DNA from: Burkholderia paludis
GTDB taxonomy: Bacteria; Pseudomonadota; Gammaproteobacteria; Burkholderiales; Burkholderiaceae
Length of the DNA stretch: 64,000 nucleotides
NCBI RefSeq assembly: GCF_000732615.1
Contig: NZ_JPGL01000031.1
Coordinates: forward strand, 45,220-109,219
Reading direction: 5' to 3'
Below, one piece after another: positions 39,180 through 47,519 of the stretch (within the stretch, counting starts at the first letter, position 1; every line of letters starts with the position of its first letter). Position numbers and translations under genes: made by a program. The notes beneath the pieces are model-generated. The model saw only the letters and a list, made by a program, of their open reading frames with translations. It searched no databases and was not told where the DNA came from.

Positions 39180-39665
39180 ATGCCCGCCACCTTCGAACGC
39201 AAGCTGATCACCCGTGATGCCCTCGTCACGCTGCGCGCATCGCTGCCGTCGCCCGTCGTGTTCACCAACGGCGTATTCGACATCCTGCACCGCGGTCACG
39301 TCACGTATCTCGCCGACGCGAAGGCGCTCGGCGCGTGCCTGATCGTCGGCGTGAACAGCGACGCGTCGGTGCGCATGCTCGGCAAGGGCGACGACCGGCC
39401 GATCAACCGCGAGGACGATCGCGCGGCGCTGCTCGCGGCGCTGGAAAGCGTCGACTGGGTCGTGAAGTTCGAGGAAAAGACGCCGGTGTCGCTGATCGAG
39501 GCCGTCCGGCCGGACATCCTCGTGAAGGGCGGCGACTACGACATGGATGCGTTGCCGGAGTCGGCGCTGGTACGCGGCTGGGGCGGCCGTGCGCTGGCGA
39601 TTCCGTTCGAGCACGACCGCTCGACCACCGCGTTGCTGAAGAAGGTGCGCACCCAGCAGTCCTGA
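39180..39665 (+). CDS. rfaE2: D-glycero-beta-D-manno-heptose-1-phosphate adenylyltransferase
   Basis: A 161-residue nucleotidyltransferase with the signature TNGVFDILHRGHVTYL (HxGH), then VGVNSDASVRMLGKG and DILVKGGDYD. It equals the C-terminal half of E. coli HldE (RfaE); the kinase half is a separate gene in Burkholderia and lies elsewhere. It activates heptose for the LPS core. No strong ribosome site is visible; an ATG 8 codons earlier exists but adds nothing conserved. Convergent with the small gene at 39682-39924, separated by only 16 bp. Confidence 0.93.
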   Translation: MPATFERKLITRDALVTLRASLPSPVVFTNGVFDILHRGHVTYLADAKALGACLIVGVNSDASVRMLGKGDDRPINREDDRAALLAALESVDWVVKFEEKTPVSLIEAVRPDILVKGGDYDMDALPESALVRGWGGRALAIPFEHDRSTTALLKKVRTQQS

Positions 39666-39681
39666 GCACGGCCCGGCGCCG

Positions 39682-39924
39682 TCAGGGCGCGGACGCCGCG
39701 AGCGGCTCGGCCGCGACGGCCGGCGGCGCGATCGGGCCGCCGATGACGGGCTGGTCGCTTGCCTGCGCCAGCGGCGTCACGCGCAGCGATTCGGGTCGCA
39801 CCTGCCGCGACAGCATGCCGGGTTCACGTGGGCCGGCAGCCGGCAGCGGCCCGAACACGCCGCACGCTACCGCGAACGCGAGCAGGTTGGCGAGAAAGAG
39901 AACAGCGATCAGCCAGCGCAGCAT
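39682..39924 (-). CDS. short single-pass membrane protein downstream of coaX
   Basis: An 80-residue protein with an N-terminal membrane segment (LRWLIAVLFLANLLAFAVACG) and a Pro/Ala-rich periplasmic end (REPGMLSRQVRPESLRVTPLAQ). From memory, the N-terminus resembles membrane-anchored SPOR-domain proteins encoded after coaX in Burkholderiales, but no SPOR domain follows before the stop, so this may be a shortened relative. The ATG follows GAGGAG at 8 nt. It is the gene after coaX on the same strand, 266 bp away. Confidence 0.65.
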   Translation of the reverse strand: MLRWLIAVLFLANLLAFAVACGVFGPLPAAGPREPGMLSRQVRPESLRVTPLAQASDQPVIGGPIAPPAVAAEPLAASAP

Positions 39925-39942
39925 CGTCGACACTCCTCATCG

Positions 39943-39966
39943 TCATTCAGTCATTCAGTCGTTCAT
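39943..39966. repeat. 8-bp tandem repeat upstream of the short membrane-protein gene
   Basis: TCATTCAG occurs twice in tandem (39943-39958), followed by a degenerate third copy TCGTTCAT. It lies 18 bp upstream of the start codon of the minus-strand gene. Confidence 0.6.
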
Positions 39967-40190
39967 TCTTCCATCGTTTGGCCGGGCCCGCGCGAGCGCC
40001 GGCCTGTTCGCCGTTTCCGTGACCGCGCTCAACGGCTCGGCAACGCAGGCGCCGCCGTTGCTGCATGTCGGCCCCACGCGGGAATCGCGACGACGGTGCG
40101 CGTTTCGTTACCGCTGCCGCGACGCAGCCGTGTACGGCCGTCCGCCGATATGGCCGGCTCGACCGCGCAGCCGGCGTGTTCCGGCTCCGG

Positions 40191-40976
40191 TCAATCCTGC
40201 GCCGCTTCCGCGGCGATCAACGCCAGCCCCGACAGGATCAGCGCGTCGTGCCGCGTATACGGGACGGTCAGCGCCCGCGCGACGTCGTCCGCCGCGCCGC
40301 CGGCCAGCACGAGCCGCACCGGCGCCTGCCACGCGGCGGCGAGATCGCGCCACGCGCGTTCGATCAGCCCGGCCTGCGCATACAGGCACCCGGCCGACAG
40401 CGAGCGCGGCGTATCGACCTGGAACGGTTCGGCCTGCGGATCCGCGAGCAGCCCGCTCGCGATGTCGGTGGTCAGCGTCGGCAACTGCGCGGTATGCGTG
40501 CCGAGCGCGCGCATCATCAGCGCCCATCCCGGCGCGATCAGCCCGCCCGTGAAGCGGCCGTCCGCGCGCAGCGCCTCGAGCGTCGTCGCGGTGCCGAACG
40601 TCGCGATCAGCAGGTGTTCGCCGGGAAATGCCGCGCGCGCGCCGATCAGGCCCGCCCAGCGGTCGCTGCCGAGCTGCTCGGGCGTCGTATAGCCGTTCGT
40701 CACGCCGCCTTGCGCGTCCCGCGCGCGTATCGTCGTGCGGGGCAGGCCCGGCCAGCGCGCGTCGAGCAGTGCATCGAGCCGGGCGGCCGCGTCGGCGCCC
40801 GCGACGTTCGAGATCCAGGCGCCGAGCGGGCGCGGCAGGCCCGACCAGTCGGGATCGGCGCCGCCGTCGCGCGCGTGGCCGAATGCGCCGGTCGCGACGA
40901 GCGTGCGCCGGGCATCCGCGAGCGCCCACTTGATCCGGCTGTTGCCGGCGTCGATCAGCAGGTGCGGCTCGCTCAT
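40191..40976 (-). CDS. coaX: type III pantothenate kinase
   Basis: A 261-residue kinase for the first step of coenzyme A synthesis. Family motifs: DAGNSRIKWA at the N-terminus (phosphate loop), EQLGSDRWAGLIGA, and TFGTATTLEAL, then the GGLIAPGWALMMRAL block. Type III enzymes lack CoA feedback. The ATG overlaps the birA stop by 4 nt; a birA-coaX pair is common in beta-proteobacteria. Confidence 0.95.
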   Translation of the reverse strand: MSEPHLLIDAGNSRIKWALADARRTLVATGAFGHARDGGADPDWSGLPRPLGAWISNVAGADAAARLDALLDARWPGLPRTTIRARDAQGGVTNGYTTPEQLGSDRWAGLIGARAAFPGEHLLIATFGTATTLEALRADGRFTGGLIAPGWALMMRALGTHTAQLPTLTTDIASGLLADPQAEPFQVDTPRSLSAGCLYAQAGLIERAWRDLAAAWQAPVRLVLAGGAADDVARALTVPYTRHDALILSGLALIAAEAAQD

Positions 40977-41893
40977 CGCGCTTCGCGCAGCGACACGTCG
41001 CCGGCCGCGATCGCCTGGACGCCGTCCGGCGTGTCGAGCAGCAACTGGCCGGTCGCGTCGATGCCGGTCGCGATACCGCGCACGCGTTCGACGCCCTGTT
41101 CGAGCAGGACGACTTCGCGCCCCGCGTACGCGTGCAACGCGTGCCAGCGCGGCAGGAACGGCGCGAGCCCGTCGGCGCCGAATTGCGCGAGCGCCGGCGT
41201 GAGTGCGTTCAGCGACGCCGCGAGCGTATCGGTGAGGTTGGCCGACGGGCACGCGATCGACAGCGCGGCGGGCGGCAGCCCGCTCGCGAGCGTCGCTTCG
41301 CGCGCGCGCAGCGCGTCGACCTGCGCGGCGACGGCTTCCGCGCCGCGCACGTTGACGCCGAAGCCGATCACGACGGCGGTGGCGTCGGCGGTGGCCCAGG
41401 CGGTTTCGATCAGGATCCCGGCGAGCTTGCCGACGATGTGCGGCGTGCCGTCGTCGGTGGCCGTCAGCAGCAGGTCGTTCGGCCATTTGAGCGCGACGCG
41501 CGTGCGGGCGTCGAGCGGCAGCGCGGCCAGCCCTTCGGCGAGCGCGACGCCGATCGCGATGCTGAGGCCGCCAAGCGCGTCGACCGGGCGCGGCACGATG
41601 CAGCCGACCGAGCACAGCAGCGCGTTGCCGGGCTGCGCGAACCACGGGCGGCCCTGCCGGCCGCGCCCGGCCGTCTGCTCGAACGCGACGCGCACGAGCG
41701 GCGCGGGCAGCGCGTTCGCGCTGCGCGGCAGCGCCTTGAGCCGGGTTGCGACGTCGGCATTGGTCGAGCCGGTGGCGGCGACGATGTCGAGCGGCCACGC
41801 ACGCGGCGCGGCGTCCAGGTGCGCCTCGAGCCGGTTGCGCGCGATGTGCGCGTCGCCGGAATCGGGCGTGTCGGGGGAAGTGGGGGCGTTCAT
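40973..41893 (-). CDS. birA: biotin--[acetyl-CoA-carboxylase] ligase, monofunctional
   Basis: A 306-residue ligase that attaches biotin to carboxylase carrier domains. Motifs: EQTAGRGRQGRPW (residues 72-84, GRGRQGR biotinyl-AMP loop), LKWPNDLLL and VGKLAGILIE with the substrate-contact lysine, and a C-terminal SH3-like region (GREVVLLEQGVERVRGIATGIDATGQLLL). The N-terminal ~30 residues have no helix-turn-helix, so unlike E. coli BirA this protein cannot act as the bio operon repressor. Confidence 0.94.
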   Translation of the reverse strand: MNAPTSPDTPDSGDAHIARNRLEAHLDAAPRAWPLDIVAATGSTNADVATRLKALPRSANALPAPLVRVAFEQTAGRGRQGRPWFAQPGNALLCSVGCIVPRPVDALGGLSIAIGVALAEGLAALPLDARTRVALKWPNDLLLTATDDGTPHIVGKLAGILIETAWATADATAVVIGFGVNVRGAEAVAAQVDALRAREATLASGLPPAALSIACPSANLTDTLAASLNALTPALAQFGADGLAPFLPRWHALHAYAGREVVLLEQGVERVRGIATGIDATGQLLLDTPDGVQAIAAGDVSLREAR

Positions 41894-42061
41894 GGCGCCT
41901 ATTGTAGCGACAGGGGGCGCCGGCGCGTGCTGGGGGGCGGCGCGCGGCCGCCTGCACGCGCGCGGAGCAAGGGCGCCGCTGGGCCGGTCATGGCCGCCTC
42001 GTCGGCTCCGTCGCCCGCGGGCGTCATTTAGCGGGCGAGCCGCGTCTTGCCCTGCGGCGCT

Positions 42062-42091
42062 GGGCGGGCCGACACGAGGATCGGCCCGCCC
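42062..42091 (-). terminator. 11-bp hairpin between the Sel1 gene and birA
   Basis: GGGCGGGCCGA and TCGGCCCGCCC with an 8-nt loop. It lies 157 bp downstream of the Sel1-repeat gene and upstream of birA; there is no T-run, so the terminator role is uncertain. No gene is supported between 41894 and 42247. Confidence 0.45.
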
Positions 42092-42247
42092 GGCCCGTGC
42101 ACGGTCAGCCGGCGCGAGCAGCCGGCCGGCGATCCACCCGGCAGGCGGCCCTTCTCGGGGCCGGCTTGCCGGGGTGCGCGGGGCGTCGGGCTATGTGCGT
42201 CAGGCGGCCGCCGTGACGCCAGACCGCGCCCGCGCGCGCAACGACCA

Positions 42248-43105
42248 TCACGGCGCGACGACCGGATGCTTCAGCGCATGCGCGGTCTCGATCCACTGCG
42301 CGTGGAACTCGTCCGCATCGGGCCGCAGCCCCAGCTCGCCGTTGCGATAGGCCATCGCGAGCGTCTGCACGGCTTCCGGCAACTCGTGCTCGGCGGCCCG
42401 GCGATACAGCGCCAGGGCACGCGCGTCGTCGCGCGGCACCCCGCTGCCGTCGCGGTACGCGTTCGCGAGCATGAAATCCGCGGCCGGGATGTCCGCGCGC
42501 GACGCGATGTCGAACCAGTGCGCGGCCTGCACCGGATCGGCGGCGACGCCGTAGCCGCTACGGTAGATCAGCCCGAGGTAGTACGCGGCGGCCGGGTCGC
42601 CCTGCGCGGCGGCTTCGCCGAGCAGCGCGCGGGCGCGTGCGTAGTCCTTCGGCAGGTCGCTGCTGCCGAGCAGCAGCGCCTTGCCGAGCGCGAGCTGCGC
42701 GCGCCGGGCGGCCGGCGCGCCGGCCTTGCCGTCCGCCTGCGCGGCGGTTTCCAGCCAGCCGCGCCCTTCGTCGCGCAGCCCCGCCTCGTGCGCGTCGACG
42801 AGCGCGATGCCGAGCGCCGCCTGCGCGTCGCCCGAGCCGCGGCGCGCCAGCGTGCGCAACTGCGCGAGCGCGTGCGGCTCGGTGGCCTGCGTGACCATCG
42901 CCTGCCACTCGTCGAGCTGCGCGGCGCTCGGCGCGGGGCCGGCGCCGCGCAGGCCGGCCGCCGCGACGACGGCCGCGACGGTCGCGGCCGCCGCCGCGAG
43001 CAGCGCGGCGGGCGGGAGTTTCGCGCGCAGCAGGCGCCGCGCGGCGGCGGCGACGCCGGTTTCGGCCGGCCGCATCGTCCTGATCGGTTGCATCGCGTCT
43101 CTCAT
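42248..43105 (-). CDS. Sel1-repeat (TPR-like) membrane-anchored protein
   Basis: A 285-residue protein with an N-terminal signal anchor (LPPAALLAAAAATVAAVVAAAGL) and about five Sel1 repeats in the second half (for example DPAAAYYLGLIYRSGYGVAADPVQAAHWFDIAS and DFMLANAYRDGSGVPRDDARALALYRRAAE). Sel1 repeats mediate protein-protein contact. The ATG overlaps the CpdB stop by 4 nt, so it is translationally coupled to the nucleotidase, suggesting a related envelope role. Confidence 0.82.
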   Translation of the reverse strand: MRDAMQPIRTMRPAETGVAAAARRLLRAKLPPAALLAAAAATVAAVVAAAGLRGAGPAPSAAQLDEWQAMVTQATEPHALAQLRTLARRGSGDAQAALGIALVDAHEAGLRDEGRGWLETAAQADGKAGAPAARRAQLALGKALLLGSSDLPKDYARARALLGEAAAQGDPAAAYYLGLIYRSGYGVAADPVQAAHWFDIASRADIPAADFMLANAYRDGSGVPRDDARALALYRRAAEHELPEAVQTLAMAYRNGELGLRPDADEFHAQWIETAHALKHPVVAP

Positions 43106-45171
43106 CGGGTGAGGTCGATCTCGTAGATCGCGAGGTTCTTGCCCGAGCCGTCGTCGGCCGCGACCTGCGTGATGCCGGCCAGCCCGGCCGCCGCCGCGTC
43201 GCCGAGCCGGTTCGGCGCGGACGTGAACTGCACGTGCGCGACCGAGCTCGCGACCTTCGTGAAGCGCCAGCTGCGTTGCGCGCCGTCGGCCGTGCGCGTG
43301 ATCTTGCCGCGCTGCTTCACGAACGCGATCAGCACGTCGCGGTTCGCATCGGGCGAAGCAAAGATCGTCTTGCTGCCGTCGAGGCCCGGGAAGTTGCCGC
43401 CGCCGCTCGCGCGGTAGTTGTTGGTCGCGACGATGAACTGCGCGTTCGGGTCGATCGGCGCGCCCTTGTACGTCAGGTTCCTGATGCGGCTGCCGACGGC
43501 TTGCGTGACGTCGATCTCGTACGCGAGATCGGCCGACGTGAACATGTCGAAGTTGTAGCCGGGGAAGGTGCTGACGAGCGGCTGCACGGTCGCCTTGGTC
43601 GGGTCGATCCGGTTGAAGCGCTTGGCGGCCGTCTCGAGCCAGTTCTTCACGTCCGCGCCGCTCACCTTCACCGCGTACACGGTGTTCGGGTACAGGTACA
43701 GGTCGGCCGCGTTGTTGATCGCGAGCGCGCCCGGTGCGACGTCGGTGTAGTCGCTGCCGCCGCCGAAGCCGCTCTTGAACGGCGCGCTGACCGACAGCAC
43801 CGGCAGCGACGCGTACTGCGGCAGGTTCGCCTGCACGTAGGTCTTCACGTAGTCGGCCTGCGCCTCGTTGACGATCTGGATCGCGCCCGGGTCGCCGACG
43901 TCCGCGAAGTACGAGTTCATCCGGTAGTCGGTCGAGCCGATCGGCGTCTTCACGTAGTCGATCGTCGCCTGGTGCTCGGCGGCGATCGCGGCGGACACGG
44001 ACGGATCGGCCGCGACGTAGCTCTTGTCGGCGTTCTGGATCGGCCGCGCCTCGACGGTCGTCTGCGACTTGTCGACGCTCCACGCCTTGCCGTCGAATTT
44101 CAGGCCGAGCTTGATCACGCCGAGGTGCTTGCCCCAGTAGTTGGCCATCACGGTCGGCACGCCGTTGACGGTGCCCTTGACCTTGTCGACGCCCGGCAGG
44201 TTGAACTGCGACACGGTGCTGTTCGCGTCCGGGAACACCTGGTGCGAGTGGCCGATCAGCATCGCGTCGATGCCCGGCACCTTCGACAGCCACCAGCTGC
44301 CGTTCTCCATCGTCGGGGAGTACGCGGAATTGTCGAGGCCGCCGTGCGAGATCGCGACGACGAGGTCGGCGCCCTTCGCGCGCATCTCCGGAATGTACTT
44401 CTCGGCGGCTTCCTTCAGGCCGGTCGTATAGACCTTGCCGTCGAGCCAGCGCTTGTCCCAGTTCATGATCGCGGGCGGCGTGAAGCCGATGATGCCGATC
44501 TTCACGGGCGCGCTGACCGTCTTGCCGTCCGGCGTGGTCGCCGTCACGGTGCGGGTCAGGATCGTGTACGGCGTGAACAGCGGCGCGTTGGTCTTCGCGC
44601 TGATCACGTTCGCGAGCACCTGCGGGAAGTTCGGGCCCGCGCATTTCTTCTGCTGGGCCGGAGCCGGCAGGCCGTCGACCTCGAACGTGTTGCCGGTCAC
44701 CTGCGACAGGTACGGCAGCCCGTAGTTGAATTCATGGTTGCCGATCCCGCCGCCGTCGAACTTCGCGGCGTTCATCACCTTGTAGATCGCGAGCGTCTGG
44801 TCGCAGCCGACCGGCTTCACGAGCGCCTGGTAGTCCGACAGCGCGGTGCCCTGGATCGTGTCGCCGTTGTCGAGCAGCAGCGTGTTCGGGAACTGCGCGC
44901 GCGCCTGCGCGATCAGCGTCGACACGCGCTCGAAGCCGAGCGAATTGTCGGCGGCGAGCTTGAAGTAGTCGTACGACAGCACGTTGGTGTGCAGGTCGGT
45001 GGTCTCGAGCAGCGCGAGCGTGGCCGTCGTGCCGACCGGCGCCTGGGCCGCCGGCGGCGTGACCGGCGGCGAGGTGACGTCGTCGCCGCCGCAGGCGGCG
45101 AGAACGAAGGCGAGGCTGGCGAGCGCGGCGATGGCCGGCACGCGGCGACGGGAAGGCAAGGGGAGACGCAT
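43102..45171 (-). CDS. cpdB: 2',3'-cyclic-nucleotide 2'-phosphodiesterase/3'-nucleotidase, lipoprotein
   Basis: A 689-residue envelope enzyme. The start gives a lipoprotein signal with lipobox LAAC (Cys27). A calcineurin-like metallophosphoesterase domain has LLETTDLHTNVLSYDYF, DNGDTIQGT, GNHEFNYGLPYL, ISHGGLD and GHSHQVF; the 5'-nucleotidase C-terminal domain holds the nucleotide-binding TNNYRASGGGNFPGL. The family hydrolyses cyclic and 3'-nucleotides in the periplasm for nutrient scavenging. Lipid anchoring is less usual: the E. coli enzyme is soluble. First of a two-gene unit with the Sel1 protein. Confidence 0.92.
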   Translation of the reverse strand: MRLPLPSRRRVPAIAALASLAFVLAACGGDDVTSPPVTPPAAQAPVGTTATLALLETTDLHTNVLSYDYFKLAADNSLGFERVSTLIAQARAQFPNTLLLDNGDTIQGTALSDYQALVKPVGCDQTLAIYKVMNAAKFDGGGIGNHEFNYGLPYLSQVTGNTFEVDGLPAPAQQKKCAGPNFPQVLANVISAKTNAPLFTPYTILTRTVTATTPDGKTVSAPVKIGIIGFTPPAIMNWDKRWLDGKVYTTGLKEAAEKYIPEMRAKGADLVVAISHGGLDNSAYSPTMENGSWWLSKVPGIDAMLIGHSHQVFPDANSTVSQFNLPGVDKVKGTVNGVPTVMANYWGKHLGVIKLGLKFDGKAWSVDKSQTTVEARPIQNADKSYVAADPSVSAAIAAEHQATIDYVKTPIGSTDYRMNSYFADVGDPGAIQIVNEAQADYVKTYVQANLPQYASLPVLSVSAPFKSGFGGGSDYTDVAPGALAINNAADLYLYPNTVYAVKVSGADVKNWLETAAKRFNRIDPTKATVQPLVSTFPGYNFDMFTSADLAYEIDVTQAVGSRIRNLTYKGAPIDPNAQFIVATNNYRASGGGNFPGLDGSKTIFASPDANRDVLIAFVKQRGKITRTADGAQRSWRFTKVASSVAHVQFTSAPNRLGDAAAAGLAGITQVAADDGSGKNLAIYEIDLTR

Positions 45172-45425
45172 CGGTTGTCCTGTTCGGTGTTCTGTTTTAT
45201 GAATCGGATGAAACGCGAGGTATGCAACGCATGGCGGCGCGGGGCGCCGACGGCCTGATATGCGGCGCGTGAGAGTATCGAAAGGAAACGTGACGGAAGA
45301 ATGAAAGGTGACGATGCCGATCGCGCCGGGCGCGCGCGGCTTCCCGGCCGGATCGGCGCGGCCCCGGGGCCCGGCGCCGCCGGCCGCCCGTCGAAATCCT
45401 CCCGTCGCGCCTTCGGGCGGTTCGC

Positions 45426-45431
45426 TACAAT
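45426..45431 (+). promoter_or_regulatory. -10-like hexamer overlapping the mlaE start codon
   Basis: GCTACAATGGCCGC gives an extended -10 TACAAT whose last two bases are the AT of the apparent ATG. If it is a promoter the gene must start downstream. The 45172-45425 gap otherwise contains no gene. Confidence 0.35.
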
Positions 45432-46590
45432 GGCCGCTGTCACCTTTTTGCAAACAACCCGCCCCTTGGACTTCGAGACTCCTCCAGGCCTGTCGGTCGA
45501 CGCCGGCGGCCAGGGCCAGACGGTGCGCCTGTACGGCCAGTGGACCGCGCTCGCGCTCGCGCGCAATCGCGGCGCGGTGGCGCGTCGCGTCGCGAGCATC
45601 GCGTCGGGCCGCGTAAGCGAGTGGGACCTGTCCGGCATCGAGCGGCTCGACCACGTCGGCGGCCAGGCGCTGTGGCGCGTGTGGGGCCGCAAGCTGCCGG
45701 CCGGCGTCGCGCTCAGCGTCACGCAGCGCACGATCTTCGAGCGCATCGAGCGGCTCGACAGCGAGCGCGAGGCACCGGAGCGCGTCGTGCGCGTCGATCC
45801 CGTCACGCGGCTCGGCCAGGCGATCTTCAGATTCGGCGAGCACCTGCAGGGCGGCATCGCGATGTTCGGCCTCGTGATCCTCGACGCGCTGTCGGTGCTG
45901 CGCCGGCCGCAGACGATGCCGTGGAAGGAAACCTCGGCGAACATCTACAGCGCGGGCGCGCAGGCGCTGCCGATCACGGCGCTCGTCGCGTTCCTGATCG
46001 GCATCGTGCTCAGCTACCTGTCCGCGCAGCAGTTGCAGATGTTCGGCGCGAACCGCTACATCGTGAACATCCTCGGGCTGTCGGTGATCCGCGAGCTCGG
46101 CCCCGTGCTGTCGGCCATCCTCGTCGCCGGCCGCTCGGGCTCGGCGATCACCGCGCAGATCGGCGTGATGCGCGTGACCGAGGAACTCGACGCGATGCGC
46201 GTGATGGGCATCCCGCACGGGCTGCGGCTGATCCTGCCGCGGGTGCTCGCGCTCGGCGTCGCGATGCCGCTGCTCGTGATGTGGACCAACATCATCGCGT
46301 TGACCGGCGGCGCGCTCGCCGCGAAGTTCGTGCTCGGGATCGACGTCAACTATTTCGTGCGCTCGCTGCCGGGCGTCGTGCCGATCGCGAACCTGTACAT
46401 CGGCGTCGGCAAGGGCATCGTGTTCGGCATGCTGATCGCGCTGGTGGCGTGCCATTTCGGCTTCCGGATCAAGGCGAACTCGCAGAGCCTCGGCGAAGGC
46501 ACGACGACCTCGGTCGTCACGTCGATCACGGTCGTGATCCTCGCCGACGCGGTGTTCGCGATCCTGTTCCAGAACGTGGGGCTCGGATGA
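45430..46590 (+). CDS. mlaE: MCE-system ABC permease with fused N-terminal STAS domain (MlaE type)
   Basis: A 386-residue membrane protein. Residues 1 to about 120 read as a STAS (MlaB-like) domain (VRLYGQWTALALARNRGAV ... WDLSGIERLDHVGGQALW), followed by five or so membrane segments of the MlaE permease (ALPITALVAFLIGIVLSYL, EELDAMRVMGIPHGLRLILPR, the EELDAMR coupling helix, and PIANLYIGVGKGIVFGMLIALVACH). It transports phospholipid between membranes with MlaF and MlaD. Fusion of MlaB to MlaE replaces a separate mlaB gene. The true start could be a TTG downstream (45448 or 45466) because the ATG lies on a -10 sequence. Confidence 0.85.
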   Translation: MAAVTFLQTTRPLDFETPPGLSVDAGGQGQTVRLYGQWTALALARNRGAVARRVASIASGRVSEWDLSGIERLDHVGGQALWRVWGRKLPAGVALSVTQRTIFERIERLDSEREAPERVVRVDPVTRLGQAIFRFGEHLQGGIAMFGLVILDALSVLRRPQTMPWKETSANIYSAGAQALPITALVAFLIGIVLSYLSAQQLQMFGANRYIVNILGLSVIRELGPVLSAILVAGRSGSAITAQIGVMRVTEELDAMRVMGIPHGLRLILPRVLALGVAMPLLVMWTNIIALTGGALAAKFVLGIDVNYFVRSLPGVVPIANLYIGVGKGIVFGMLIALVACHFGFRIKANSQSLGEGTTTSVVTSITVVILADAVFAILFQNVGLG

Positions 46591-47501
46591 ACGCATCGAA
46601 CGAAACGGCCGCCAGCGTCGCGGCAACCGGCGCCGCCGCTGCCGGCACGCCGCCGGCGGCGGCGGTGCAGCCCGGCGAGCTCGTGATCGAGGTGCGCAAC
46701 CTGACCAAGCGCTACGGGCGCAACATCGTTCACCAGAAGCTCGACTTCGACGTGCGGCGCGGCGAGATCGTGTCGATCGTCGGCGGCTCGGGCTCCGGCA
46801 AGACCACGCTGGTGCGGCAGATTCTCGGTCTCGAGCGGCCGACGTCGGGCACGATCAAGGTGTTCGGCGAGGATACGGCGACGATCGACGACGCGAGCGC
46901 GCGGATGATGCGCACGCGCTCGGGCATGCTGTTCCAGCAGGGCGCGCTGTTCTCGTCGATGACGGTGTTCGACAACGTCGCGCAGCCGCTGCGCGAGCTC
47001 GGCCGCGTGCCGCCGGATCTGCTCCACGACATCGTGATGCTGAAGCTGGAGATGGTCGGGCTGCCGTGCAAGCACGCGTCGAAGATGCCGGCGGCGCTGT
47101 CGGGCGGGATGGTGAAGCGGGTCGGCATCGCGCGCGCGATCGCGCTCGAACCCGAGCTGCTGTTCCTCGACGAGCCGACGGCCGGGCTCGACCCGCAGGC
47201 ATCGGACGAATTCGTCGAGCTGATCGCGACGCTCCACCGCACGCTCGGCCTGACCGTCGTGATGGTGACGCACGATCTCGACACGATGGTCGCGCTGTCG
47301 ACGCGCGTCGCGGTGCTGGCCGACCGCAAGGTGCTGGTCGCCGCGCCGGTCGAGGAGGCTGCGAACGTCGATCATCCGTTCATCCACGAATATTTCCTGG
47401 GGCTGCGCGGGCGCCGCGCGTTGCAGGCGCTGCCGCCCGAGCGGCGCGCGAAGCTGCCGAAGGCGGCCCTCGAACCGGCGCTGTCGAGCGTCGAGCTGTA
47501 G
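46587..47501 (+). CDS. mlaF: MCE-system ABC ATPase (MlaF type)
   Basis: A 304-residue ATPase. Walker A GGSGSGKTT at residues 66-74, signature LSGGMVKRVGIARAI, Walker B LLFLDEPTAGLDP. A 30-residue Ala-rich extension precedes the core. Its ATG overlaps the mlaE stop by 4 nt, so both are made in step. It energises retrograde or anterograde phospholipid movement through MlaE; direction in this system is unknown. Confidence 0.93.
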   Translation: MNASNETAASVAATGAAAAGTPPAAAVQPGELVIEVRNLTKRYGRNIVHQKLDFDVRRGEIVSIVGGSGSGKTTLVRQILGLERPTSGTIKVFGEDTATIDDASARMMRTRSGMLFQQGALFSSMTVFDNVAQPLRELGRVPPDLLHDIVMLKLEMVGLPCKHASKMPAALSGGMVKRVGIARAIALEPELLFLDEPTAGLDPQASDEFVELIATLHRTLGLTVVMVTHDLDTMVALSTRVAVLADRKVLVAAPVEEAANVDHPFIHEYFLGLRGRRALQALPPERRAKLPKAALEPALSSVEL

Positions 47502-47519
47502 GAACGAAGGAATCCGCGA

